DNA from: Planctomycetota bacterium
GTDB taxonomy: Bacteria > Planctomycetota > UBA8742 > UBA2392
Assembly (NCBI GenBank): GCA_020848275.1
Contig: JADLAK010000044.1
Coordinates: 1-64,000, forward strand
Reading direction: 5' to 3'
DNA length: 64,000 bases
The notes beneath the pieces are model-generated. The model was not told the DNA's origin. It searched no databases and saw nothing but the letters and a program-made list of their open reading frames with translations. Below, in pieces: positions 1 through 7,984 of the stretch. The stretch's first letter is position 1. Each line of letters opens with the position of its first letter. A program made the position numbers and the translations under genes.

Positions 1-170
1 GACCGATTGGTCATGTGGAAATTCAGGAGTCCGCGAGTCCATTTTCCGTTGAACTACCTTGTCGCTTCGTGGTGTAGATTGCCCTTGTCGTTTCAGCGCC
101 GACCGGGTACCCGTAGTTGACCTCTCGCCGGTTGCGATGACGTTTGGGTACCGTTGCACGAGGAGAATCC

Positions 171-929
171 GTGAATCGTTCCGTTGTCTTCGCACTCGTT
201 GGCCTGCTCGCGCTGGGATGCCTACTTGGCGGGTACATGCTCACGCGGCCTCGCGACCTGAACGCCAACCGCCAAGAGAACAGCGTTGCAACCATCAACG
301 CCCCGGACTCCAACAGGCTATTGCCGTCGGCTTCCCCGCCGAAGACGCCGGTTGAACAAGCGGAAAGCGACTACCTAGAGGCCGAGGGCGCAGCGGACCG
401 CATTGAGATCATCCGCAAGGTCGCGGCGCTGCCTGACGCCAAGTCGAATATGCCATTGCTACGTAAAGCGCTCGTCGCCGATGCCAGCGAAGATGTTCAG
501 CTGGAAGCGCTGACCAAGTCCGTTGAACTGGCTGAGAAGGAAGGCCTTGGCACGCTGATCGAGGTTATCCGTGGCGCTTTGTCGGCACCGAAGGACAAAG
601 TTCAACAGCAGGCATTGCGCGAAGCCCGCAAACATCCAAGCCCGTTATTCGTTCCCGACCTGATCGAGATTGCCGACGGGAAAGCCGCTCACCGCTTTCT
701 CGCCGTCGACGCCCTGGCGTTCACGGAAGACCCACGCGCCAAGGCCAAGGTCCTTGAAGTTGCTTCAAAGACCGACGGCGACAAAACCGAACGCGTCCGG
801 GCCGTCGCCTTGCTCGCAAAAACGCGCGACACCAATGCCAACGAACTCCTCCACCAGCTTTCGGGTTCAAGTGATGACGAACTTCGCAAGGTTGCAAATG
901 AAGTGATTGAAGCCTTGAAGGCGAAGTAG
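171..929 (+). CDS. Membrane-anchored HEAT-like repeat protein
   Basis: The predicted protein is 252 aa. A GTG start at 171 is chosen because AGGAG lies 5 nt upstream; an in-frame TTG at 144 has no ribosome site. Residues 3-22 form one hydrophobic helix, a signal anchor or uncleaved signal. A low-complexity linker follows, then about 190 residues of paired amphipathic helices that read like HEAT/PBS-lyase repeats, for example RKALVADASEDVQLEALT. Such scaffolds usually bind proteins, and no catalytic motif is visible. It stands alone on the plus strand, tail-to-tail with the minus-strand defence genes. The function is unknown; the HEAT call rests on helical periodicity only. Confidence 0.6.
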   Translation: MNRSVVFALVGLLALGCLLGGYMLTRPRDLNANRQENSVATINAPDSNRLLPSASPPKTPVEQAESDYLEAEGAADRIEIIRKVAALPDAKSNMPLLRKALVADASEDVQLEALTKSVELAEKEGLGTLIEVIRGALSAPKDKVQQQALREARKHPSPLFVPDLIEIADGKAAHRFLAVDALAFTEDPRAKAKVLEVASKTDGDKTERVRAVALLAKTRDTNANELLHQLSGSSDDELRKVANEVIEALKAK

Positions 930-1017
930 ATCATGAGGCGGAAAAAATAGACCTACGCCGCAGAACCACGAAGTCGCAAGAGCCTGGCATCGAACTCCGT
1001 TCGGTTCCAGCAACCAG

Positions 1018-1311
1018 CTAGATGTAAAACTTGAACTTGGCCTCGGGTTGCTTTACGCCCGGATTCGAGATCAAAATTTCTCCCACGACGTCCGAGAACT
1101 TGATCGTCACCGGTTCGGACTCGCCCAGCTTGCAGGCGTTGTAGTTGAGCTTGGTCAGGCCAAGAACGTCCTGGGCAACCTGCCGGAAACCAGTTTCGGC
1201 ACGGCCTTCCCGAAAGAATTGAAGGCCCCCATCGCTCGTGTCCGTACGACAACAAGTTTGCCGTCAGAAAAGTGTCCTTCGCCGCATTTCGTGGCGGCCG
1301 TCCATCATGCG
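1018..1311 (-). pseudogene. C-terminal remnant of a prokaryotic Argonaute (PIWI domain end)
   Basis: Reading the minus strand from about 1311 to the TAG at 1018-1020 gives, after one frameshift near 1240, the closing segment of a PIWI domain. The first frame reads GHFSDGKLVVVRT. The next frame reads GGLQFFREGRAETGFRQ and continues to DVLGLTKLNYNACKLG, EPVTIKFSDVVGEIL and a terminal KFKFYI. The LTKLNYN motif, the following 'PVTIKF' strand and a C-terminus in aromatic-Tyr-Ile are hallmarks of Argonaute C-termini. A stop codon sits just upstream in the first frame, and all catalytic PIWI, MID and N-terminal regions are missing. It directly follows gajB on the same strand. I infer the relic of a lost Argonaute gene in the island. 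Confidence 0.72.
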
Positions 1312-1313
1312 AC

Positions 1314-3053
1314 CTAGCCAAGTAGAGGGCAGGTGTCGGCTTTAGGGCTTAGGATCGTGGAATGTGTTCGTGCGCGCGTGACAGCCATCCGCATGAGCCT
1401 AGCTGAATCGGCCACTTTTTTTGGATCCTGCGCAGGGATGAACTTGCCATTGAATCTTCCCTCGAAGATTACGACCTCATCAAACTCTTTACCCTTAGCC
1501 TTGTGCATCGTCATGACGTAGACACCCAATTGCCGGCGCGTCGACGCTAAGAAATGTTCTTGGAGCAGTGCGGAAGAAACAACGTCAACGGCACCGGAGT
1601 AGCTGCCGTTGGTTCTCCAGAGGTCGCTCAACCTCGCGCGAAGAATCGCGCCTTTGTGGAGCAGGCGAACGTACCTGGAATGGTCAGCAATGTCGCGCAA
1701 GGTTGGACATGTGCATTTTTCCAACTGGTCCCGGATCCACGTCCAGTCTGCTTCAGGATCGCCAGTGAAGGAGTAATGCTGAAGATTCGCCCCAATTTTC
1801 CGGCATTCCTCCACGAGAACTCCTCGAGTCGACCCGATCGTTTTCCCAGAGTTCAAAAACTGCTGGAGCCCCTCCGCGAGTTTTTTGTCTGCTTGTGTTG
1901 GTCCGTCGTCGCCCCTACGCCCCCTTAAGTACTCAATGACGTTGGCTACCAGTGCTGGGAGGTTATTGGGCACCGCGACGCCAAGCGACAGCAGCTGAGC
2001 TATCACCGCCGCAGCCAGTGTTGGCCCCTCGGCATCTATGGCTACGTCGTGTTCGATTGGTGGCATGACCCGCTTACCTTGTTTCAACTGGATGGTCTGT
2101 CCACCGCTCAGGAACCCGGATGCATCAAGCATCATGCGTCTCGAAGGGACGAGGACCGCAATAGACCAGTTCGATGTGCTTTTTTTCGTCCTCTCAATTG
2201 CACTTAAGAGGGAGAACTTAAGAAATACGAAGTCGTTGATGTCCCTAACAAAGGGATACAGCACGACCTTGACGTTGTTGTACTGCTTACCTTTGCAAGC
2301 GCCGGTAAGAAGCTCATTGCCAAACACCGTGATGTCCGTTCCGTTACTTCGGTGGTTCTCTTCTGAGAAGTCGCATAAGGTCGGCTTGAATTCCTTAGTG
2401 AACTGTTCAAGTCGGCGTGGATCAGCCCCGCGAAATTCGTAAATTCGTTGATCCGCATCTGCCAATGCGATGAGTTGGCTTGTCTTTCCTAATTGTTTAA
2501 CGATTTCCCATTCGGAAGCGTTGGTGTCTTGGAACTCGTCAAGTATGACGATTGGAAATGCGTTGCTATAGACTTTCGCCAAAGTCGCGCATCTGCGGAA
2601 CAACTCTGCCGTAAGGGGAGCAAAGAGATCGAAATGAAGCAGCCCCTCCTGGGAAAAGAGGCGCTGCAGTTCGACCCTACGTTCGTTGCGTGGAATATCG
2701 GCAAGTTTCGCAGCGGCTTGTGGAGGAGCCAGAAGGCGAATCGGACGCGCGGGTTGCAGGAGATAGCCGTGGCTCTTCAAGATACGCCACGCAAATCCGT
2801 GGTAGGTCTCGACTGCGAGCGCCCCGTTAACATCGTCTATCCGAAGCTTCGAAATCTGCTCGATAACGCGGGCTACCGTGGCACGTGCAAAACTTAGGAA
2901 CAAGATGGACTGTCCGGGCAGCAACTTGGACGCGCCGAGTTCTTTCTGGGCTTTTAACAGCGCGATAGTGGTCTTGCCGGACCCAGGCCCGCCGAGCGCG
3001 AGAACGTGGCTAACGGAAGCTAAAAGCTTTTTCTTTTCCTGCGACAGTATCAT
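1314..3053 (-). CDS. gajB: GajB-like UvrD/Rep superfamily 1 helicase (Gabija)
   Basis: This is a 579-aa SF1A helicase. Visible motifs are Walker A GGPGSGKTT (residues 21-29), motif II LDEFQDTNAS (about 171-180), motif III ADADQRIYEFRGADP, motif V TMHKAKGKEFDEVVIFEG and motif VI RMAVTRART. Its start overlaps the end of the upstream OLD-family nuclease by 4 nt, the arrangement typical of Gabija, in which GajB senses or processes DNA ends for GajA. At 579 aa it is somewhat longer than common GajB proteins. The stop at 1314 lies just before an Argonaute remnant, so the last ten residues may derive from a rearrangement junction. A stand-alone UvrD-like repair helicase is the alternative, less likely given the coupled partner. 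Confidence 0.85.
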   Translation of the reverse strand: MILSQEKKKLLASVSHVLALGGPGSGKTTIALLKAQKELGASKLLPGQSILFLSFARATVARVIEQISKLRIDDVNGALAVETYHGFAWRILKSHGYLLQPARPIRLLAPPQAAAKLADIPRNERRVELQRLFSQEGLLHFDLFAPLTAELFRRCATLAKVYSNAFPIVILDEFQDTNASEWEIVKQLGKTSQLIALADADQRIYEFRGADPRRLEQFTKEFKPTLCDFSEENHRSNGTDITVFGNELLTGACKGKQYNNVKVVLYPFVRDINDFVFLKFSLLSAIERTKKSTSNWSIAVLVPSRRMMLDASGFLSGGQTIQLKQGKRVMPPIEHDVAIDAEGPTLAAAVIAQLLSLGVAVPNNLPALVANVIEYLRGRRGDDGPTQADKKLAEGLQQFLNSGKTIGSTRGVLVEECRKIGANLQHYSFTGDPEADWTWIRDQLEKCTCPTLRDIADHSRYVRLLHKGAILRARLSDLWRTNGSYSGAVDVVSSALLQEHFLASTRRQLGVYVMTMHKAKGKEFDEVVIFEGRFNGKFIPAQDPKKVADSARLMRMAVTRARTHSTILSPKADTCPLLG

Positions 3054-4999
3054 CGTGTTGGCGGCGTGGTTTTTTTAACGATCACCTTCTTTACTAGCGG
3101 TGGCGGTGAAGCTGATTGCGGCTGTGCTGGTTCTTTCAGGTACGCCTGTCGAACGGCAGTGGGAGTAGACTTCACTTCGCTGATGCTTGGAGGCGGTTGT
3201 TCATTTGCTCCGTCCTCCGCCTTGCCATCAGGGGATTCATCTTCCTCCTTGGGCTTCTCAATTTGGTCGATTCGTGTCTGTATCTTGGAAAGCACGTCGA
3301 CAACGAAGGGGGGCATCTCCGCCTTGGTGCATGACCACATTAGCTCCGCAACGGCCCCTTCGCCCTTGCGGGCTTTGAAGAAGTGCATCAGTGCGTCCTG
3401 AACTTTTGTGTCAATCGTTTCTGGCGTTGGCTTATGCTCATCCAAACTAGCTGGCCACCGGCCGTCCGCGACCATTTCGAGGGCGAACCTCTTGAGCGCA
3501 GCCGGATTCGTGGTCCTGACGATGAGCGCTTCGAGACCCTTCTCGGGAGACTCGAAGAACGTATCGACGCACGTTCCGATTTGGGCGCTTTGCGCTGGAG
3601 GCTGCTTATCAGCAACAGCGTAGACCTCTTTCCCAAGCTGCCGGTAGTAAGTTCCAAGAGGTGCCACCTGAGTATCGGTCTGTGCGTTAATCGGAGCGAT
3701 TCCCAAGCCCTCCAGCGTTTTGAAATCTTTTGAGTGCAGCTCATGAAGCCTTCGCGCCGCCGCTGGGAAGGCCATGTATTCGGCATGCCCTTCAAGGATG
3801 AGGACTCTGCGCGCCATGAGGACTTCGCAAAAGCGTTTTCGAAGTTCATCACGGTAGAGCTTGGGCTTTATCGAGGGCGGATAGTCCGCCGGCCTTCCAG
3901 TGAGTACACCCTTTTGCCTCTGCAGAACAACAATTTGAGAGGGTTCCAACTCCTCCAAGACGTACGGCGAGTGTGAAGTAAAGAGGGCTTGAGCGGAATT
4001 GTTGCAAACGCCGTTAATGATGCGTTTTTGGGTATGTGGTGGTAAGGCGATTTCTGGTTCTTCCATGGCGAAAATGACGTTCTTCTTAAGTTGCGCAATG
4101 ATTGACAAGAGCGCGAGCACCAAGGCGTTAATCGTGCCTGTCCCTTGATGCTGAAACGGAGCCGCAAAGGGTTTACCATCGATGGTCGCGCCAGTGCCCA
4201 TGAAGACAGTGACGATTCGACGCAGCGTTTCACGAGTAAGGTCCGAAACGCGCAAGTGCGGTGTTTCCGCCCATTCGGAAGGAACGAACCGGCTGAGTTC
4301 TTTCTGCACCGAACGCAGGATTTCGTTGATGCCAAGCGCGTCGCTGGCAGCAACAGGGAGTGTGCGAAGCTCAGTTAGTACTGCTTCCCACATGTTCAGG
4401 GTCTTTCCCTCCAGTTTGAGGATCATGTCCAATAGCGAGCCGCGCTCCAGGCTGAGCGCTCGATAACCAGTTCGCAGCGTCCTCAAGAAGAGAAAGCCGC
4501 ACTCTCGCTTGTCCTTCGGTCCGAATTGAGTGCGCTGATCTCGGTCATCAACGGGGGAAGAGAAGTACGTGTTGGCCGCAAAATCGTCCTCGTCTTTGTC
4601 GTAATGCCCATCGAATCTCACGCGAAGAACTGGCGTCACATTCTTGTTACTGGTGGCTTCGGGCGGACCTCCCACCAGTGCATTGGATTCAACGTCCCAA
4701 AATTCCAGATGGTCTCTGAACCGCCGTTTTTGCGTTTCATCGAGATCCGAAACGACAAGCTCGACCTCGATCCGAATTGGTGCTTTATCCTTGTCGAGAT
4801 AGGCACCGCCAAAGAAATCGTGTTCGTCAATAGCCGGTCGTCGTGACAACCGTTCGGGCCCAAGGACCAGATCGATTGCTTCTAGTACCGTTGATTTACC
4901 CGTATTGTTGTCTCCGACGAAGACAACATGTTTGGGCAGCAGAACTGTACCCTGCCGTATGCCGCGGAAATTCTTGATGGTCAGGTGAATGACTCTCAC
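3050..4999 (-). CDS. gajA: GajA-like OLD-family ATPase/TOPRIM nuclease (Gabija)
   Basis: The protein is 649 aa, with a GTG start at 4999 preceded by AGGAG. The ABC-type ATPase half shows Walker A GDNNTGKST (29-37), the signature region QGTGTINALVLALLSII (about 285-301), Walker B with VIFAMEEPEIALPP (308-321) and an H-loop LFTSHSPYVLE. The TOPRIM half starts at VLILEGHAEY (Glu403) and continues to VYAVADKQ (Asp464). The second Asp of the usual DxD is not obvious there. Residues beyond about 575 form a charged, proline-rich tail rich in E, K and P that core GajA proteins lack. Family knowledge: GajA is the nuclease of the Gabija anti-phage system. The 4-nt overlap with gajB supports this assignment. 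Confidence 0.87.
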   Translation of the reverse strand: MRVIHLTIKNFRGIRQGTVLLPKHVVFVGDNNTGKSTVLEAIDLVLGPERLSRRPAIDEHDFFGGAYLDKDKAPIRIEVELVVSDLDETQKRRFRDHLEFWDVESNALVGGPPEATSNKNVTPVLRVRFDGHYDKDEDDFAANTYFSSPVDDRDQRTQFGPKDKRECGFLFLRTLRTGYRALSLERGSLLDMILKLEGKTLNMWEAVLTELRTLPVAASDALGINEILRSVQKELSRFVPSEWAETPHLRVSDLTRETLRRIVTVFMGTGATIDGKPFAAPFQHQGTGTINALVLALLSIIAQLKKNVIFAMEEPEIALPPHTQKRIINGVCNNSAQALFTSHSPYVLEELEPSQIVVLQRQKGVLTGRPADYPPSIKPKLYRDELRKRFCEVLMARRVLILEGHAEYMAFPAAARRLHELHSKDFKTLEGLGIAPINAQTDTQVAPLGTYYRQLGKEVYAVADKQPPAQSAQIGTCVDTFFESPEKGLEALIVRTTNPAALKRFALEMVADGRWPASLDEHKPTPETIDTKVQDALMHFFKARKGEGAVAELMWSCTKAEMPPFVVDVLSKIQTRIDQIEKPKEEDESPDGKAEDGANEQPPPSISEVKSTPTAVRQAYLKEPAQPQSASPPPLVKKVIVKKTTPPTR

Positions 5000-5104
5000 G
5001 GGATATACTCCTGCTGCGATTGACCCAGTTCAAACACCAACGTTTGAGGTTCGGCATATGAATGCGTCGACGGGCCTCGTTGACGCCCTCCGCACACCTA
5101 GTCG

Positions 5105-6088
5105 TCAGGAGCTCAGGGGCTTGGTGCCGAACGTCCAAGGCTTTTCAATGTATTCCGCTAACTTTGCGCGGTGTGCATTCAGATTCGAGCGTACAAATAT
5201 CCGATAGCCTGCTGCTGTTGAAGACGGAAGTACGTCGAAAGATGAGGCGCATGCTGCCGTAAAGTCTTCGATGGCAATTAGCAGATCTTGAGCGAGAAAA
5301 GCGATCAAGGCTAGGTAGCTCCCAATGCTATTCCTTAGGGGCTTCGTCATCTCCCACAAGCGACCCTTCTCCAATGCGTGACCGATGAACGAGTCCTGCG
5401 CGATTCCGACACCCTCGGCAAGTTTGAATATCCAGTCTATCGACCTGCCGTGATGACCAATGCCGTCGCGCATCTCCCGTAGCAGCATGAAACGATCTTT
5501 CTTCGCCGCATAAAAGCTCGATATTGCGGACGAGAAGCCATACTCGAGCCGCTCCTCATCGGACTTCTCTGCAAAGCGGCGAAACGAGTCTGGGATTGTC
5601 TTTCCTTTGGGGACATATGGCTGGATGAAAGCCATCGAGAACTTGTGGAGCAGATCGTACGCGGAACGATGGTTGAACAGGGCATATTCCAGTTCTGTTG
5701 CGAACACTCGCGAGTACGCCAAGTCATGGGCTGTATCGTAGTGGCGCGACAAGATGAAATACTTGTGCAGAACCGCCAACGCATTTTCGACATCCTCATA
5801 CAGCATTCGATGCGCCGAAGCCCCTTCAACGGACGGGAAATATTGGAACAGAAACGTTAGCAGAGGAATCTCGACGTCCGACGGCGATGCAGGACTTAGC
5901 GCGACATACGAAGTGTTGAATACCTCGATCGGCTTCATTGCAACGACGCGTTTATCGGGTTGAAGCACGTACGAGTGCCAATGTTTGCCGTCGTGGTACG
6001 TCGAAATCGGTCGCACTCGCCCGTCCTTTGGGCAGTCCTTGAGATAGGGGATTTCGTCAGTTGTTATGTACGGAACCTTGTCGGTCAT
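5105..6088 (-). CDS. Uncharacterised defence-island protein with a HEPN-like RxxxxH motif
   Basis: The 327-aa protein is not recognised as a named family. It is mostly helical, soluble and without a signal peptide. The C-terminal half contains EMRDGIGHHGRSIDWIF, in which Arg207 and His212 fit the R-x4-6-H pattern used by HEPN ribonucleases. The flanking long helices (about 95-160 and 225-285) would suit a HEPN-like bundle. The ATG at 6088 has GAGGG upstream. It lies 30 nt after the truncated TIR gene and 105 nt before gajA, in one unidirectional run, so co-expression with both is plausible. The HEPN idea rests on a short motif and helix content only. Confidence 0.5.
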   Translation of the reverse strand: MTDKVPYITTDEIPYLKDCPKDGRVRPISTYHDGKHWHSYVLQPDKRVVAMKPIEVFNTSYVALSPASPSDVEIPLLTFLFQYFPSVEGASAHRMLYEDVENALAVLHKYFILSRHYDTAHDLAYSRVFATELEYALFNHRSAYDLLHKFSMAFIQPYVPKGKTIPDSFRRFAEKSDEERLEYGFSSAISSFYAAKKDRFMLLREMRDGIGHHGRSIDWIFKLAEGVGIAQDSFIGHALEKGRLWEMTKPLRNSIGSYLALIAFLAQDLLIAIEDFTAACASSFDVLPSSTAAGYRIFVRSNLNAHRAKLAEYIEKPWTFGTKPLSS

Positions 6089-6118
6089 GGCAGGGCCCTC
6101 ATGCTTTCGTTAGCAGTT

Positions 6119-6250
6119 CTAGCCGACCAGAGTCTTGTGCCGATCCGCCCAGACCTTGTAACCCTCGGCAGTGAGCCTCAGTGCCAGCTAATCAACGAAT
6201 GCCGCGTTGGCCCACGCGTAGCTGATGAAGAGATGTTCTCGATCAGTCAT
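6119..6250 (-). pseudogene. Truncated TIR-domain gene
   Basis: Starting at ATG 6250, whose ATGA overlaps the TGA of the preceding gene, the minus strand reads MTDREHLFISYAWANAAFVD. It then meets an in-frame TAG where a Trp is expected, and continues with LALRLTAEGYKVWADRHK before a second TAG at 6119. 'HLFISYAW', a Trp-Leu-Ala-Leu-Arg-Leu helix and 'GYKVWADR' are the beta-A, alpha-A and beta-B elements of prokaryotic TIR domains. The catalytic Glu region and any effector or sensor partner are gone. It is an inactivated TIR NADase-type effector once translationally coupled to the membrane protein before it. Sequencing error cannot explain the loss of everything beyond residue 43. Confidence 0.75.
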
Positions 6251-7128
6251 TGCGCTTCGCCCGGGTTCTTCAGGTCGCCACTGTCGTCTGCGTGCATTTC
6301 CTTCCAAGGCTTGGCGCGGTAATACCAACGTTTGGGGTCTTCGAGCCGTGATGGGTCCAAGCGATCCGCGAAGGCGGCGCCCAGGCGTGACAGCGAATAG
6401 CCGCCTGACGGCGTTGTCGTCTTCTCGATGGCCTTGCGGATTGCGTCAGAAATGCTCCGCGGATCGGGCGGGCTGTACTCCTCCATTGGCATCGGCGACC
6501 GGAACAACTGGGTCTCGTGAAGCCCAATATAGCTGTCTGCCGACCATTTAATCAGACCCAGCCGGTGCAATTGCCAAGCCAGGTCATCAATCTCAAAGGC
6601 GTGGCGCTGGAATTGCTGTTCAAACCCCATTGAGTGATGGAGCCCGTCTGGCGATAGCAGAGACAGCAGCTTCAGGTGGTCCTCGTTCATTTCTTCCAAG
6701 ATGTTGAAGAACTGCTCGTCATCGAGGAATTTCGTGGGATCAGCGTCCACGTAATCACCGACGAGGATGCGGCGGGCGGCATCGAGCTTTTTCTGGCGGA
6801 ACTCCTCGATGACCGTTTTCCACCACTTGCCGGCGAGAAGGCGCGCCTGGCCGGTGGTCAGGTATTGCTCGTTCAGCTTGTCCTTAACCGCCTTAAGGTC
6901 ATGCTGAAGTTGGCGGGCTTCGCGTTCGATCTTGTCACGGAGTCTCTTGAAGTCACGAGAACTCAGCAGCGCACCTAACCCGGTCAATGCCGTGGCGGCA
7001 ACAACAAGTCCGACAAGAATCGGCCCGGCAAATACGGCACCGGCGACACCGCCAGCCCCAGCGGCAAGCAACTGGATCATCGCACCCAGGTCTGCTGGAT
7101 CGCTTTCGCTTGTGGGTTCGTTACTCAT
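6247..7128 (-). CDS. Uncharacterised protein with N-terminal membrane hairpin, defence island
   Basis: The 293-aa protein has an acidic start and then two closely spaced hydrophobic segments (about residues 17-30 and 34-58, Gly/Ala/Val-rich) forming a likely membrane hairpin. A charged coiled-coil stretch follows (about 60-95, 'DFKRLRDKIEREARQLQHDL'), then a mixed alpha/beta soluble domain. No enzyme motif is seen. It begins 31 nt after the AbiJ-like gene, and its stop codon is shared with the start of the truncated TIR gene. A coupled membrane protein plus TIR effector suggests a two-component abortive-infection module in which this protein senses or anchors. That role is inference from context. 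Confidence 0.55.
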   Translation of the reverse strand: MSNEPTSESDPADLGAMIQLLAAGAGGVAGAVFAGPILVGLVVAATALTGLGALLSSRDFKRLRDKIEREARQLQHDLKAVKDKLNEQYLTTGQARLLAGKWWKTVIEEFRQKKLDAARRILVGDYVDADPTKFLDDEQFFNILEEMNEDHLKLLSLLSPDGLHHSMGFEQQFQRHAFEIDDLAWQLHRLGLIKWSADSYIGLHETQLFRSPMPMEEYSPPDPRSISDAIRKAIEKTTTPSGGYSLSRLGAAFADRLDPSRLEDPKRWYYRAKPWKEMHADDSGDLKNPGEAQ

Positions 7129-7159
7129 AGATGGTCCAGAAGGACACGGCGTCCGATCA

Positions 7160-7984
7160 CTATTCCTCCGATGAAGCTGGCAATTTGGAAATCAAGTACG
7201 GCACCAGTGCCGCAGCGATTCCGACAACTACGCGCGCTTCAGCAGGTTCAACGGCGTTGCCTTCCCGACCGTGGCGCGCCTGATCCGAGGTATATCCCCA
7301 AAGCTTCTCAAGTCCGGTCTTCAGCGGCTCCCGCACTAAATCGCGATGATGTTTCAGAATCTCCCCCAGCGTTCGCTTGGCGTCGCCGGTGACGTGACGG
7401 GCAACGGCCTCCAGCGCGGCCATTGCATGTTGAACAGCCCCTGAACAGTCGGCTTCGGGTCGGCGCGAGATGTCCTTGATTGCCTCGTGAAGCTCGGTTT
7501 GCGCCGTCGCGAGGTGGTGGTCTTCGAGTACCTTCAGGGCGTGATCGATCGGCGGTCTTGCAGTATCATCAGCCATCGCGACAACTAAGCCATCGCGCAA
7601 TCGCCATCCGACGTTTGCGTCTTCAAGCGATCCGTTGACCGCAGTTTGGAATGCACTTGGATCACCGGTCCGCCGGAATACGGCAGGTGCCAGCTTCTCA
7701 ACCAAGTCGAAGAACTGAAACCACTGGCAACCCTCAACATGGTCGAGAACCTCATTCCAGACGGGGTCGTCCGACCAGTTGTTCTTGTCCGGGCGGCATA
7801 AAAGGACGTCGCACACAACGTCCCGGACGCCTTGAGGGCCCAACCGACCGATTCCGCGTGCTGCATTCAGGATGGCAATTCGAAGCGACTCCGGTGCCTC
7901 GTCCCAAATTGGCGGTTCTGACGCAGTCTTTCGCAATCCTTGACGGCGTGAGAATGGCTGTTCGGGTGGATCCATTCGCGGCAT
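7160..7984 (-). CDS. AbiJ-NTD4-type abortive-infection protein
   Basis: The protein is about 274 aa. ATG 7984 is preferred because GGGGG lies 7 nt upstream; a GTG at 7987 is also possible and would add one residue. The N-terminal part matches the AbiJ N-terminal domain 4 pattern: 'FSRRQGL', then PPIWDEAPESLRIAILNA. The C-terminal half has AVQHAMAALEAVARHVTGDA and a late 'SDQARHGREG', resembling HEPN-like domains found with these N-termini. Family knowledge: such proteins commonly accompany type I restriction loci and are thought to be toxic RNA-acting effectors. The start overlaps the end of hsdS, consistent with this linkage. The exact target is unknown. Confidence 0.72.
   Translation of the reverse strand: MPRMDPPEQPFSRRQGLRKTASEPPIWDEAPESLRIAILNAARGIGRLGPQGVRDVVCDVLLCRPDKNNWSDDPVWNEVLDHVEGCQWFQFFDLVEKLAPAVFRRTGDPSAFQTAVNGSLEDANVGWRLRDGLVVAMADDTARPPIDHALKVLEDHHLATAQTELHEAIKDISRRPEADCSGAVQHAMAALEAVARHVTGDAKRTLGEILKHHRDLVREPLKTGLEKLWGYTSDQARHGREGNAVEPAEARVVVGIAAALVPYLISKLPASSEE

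Noticed and set aside
953-1321. 122-aa minus-strand open frame downstream of gajB
   Set aside because: Its frame is out of register with the PIWI-like sequence for most of its length; the meaningful reading is the frameshifted Argonaute relic.
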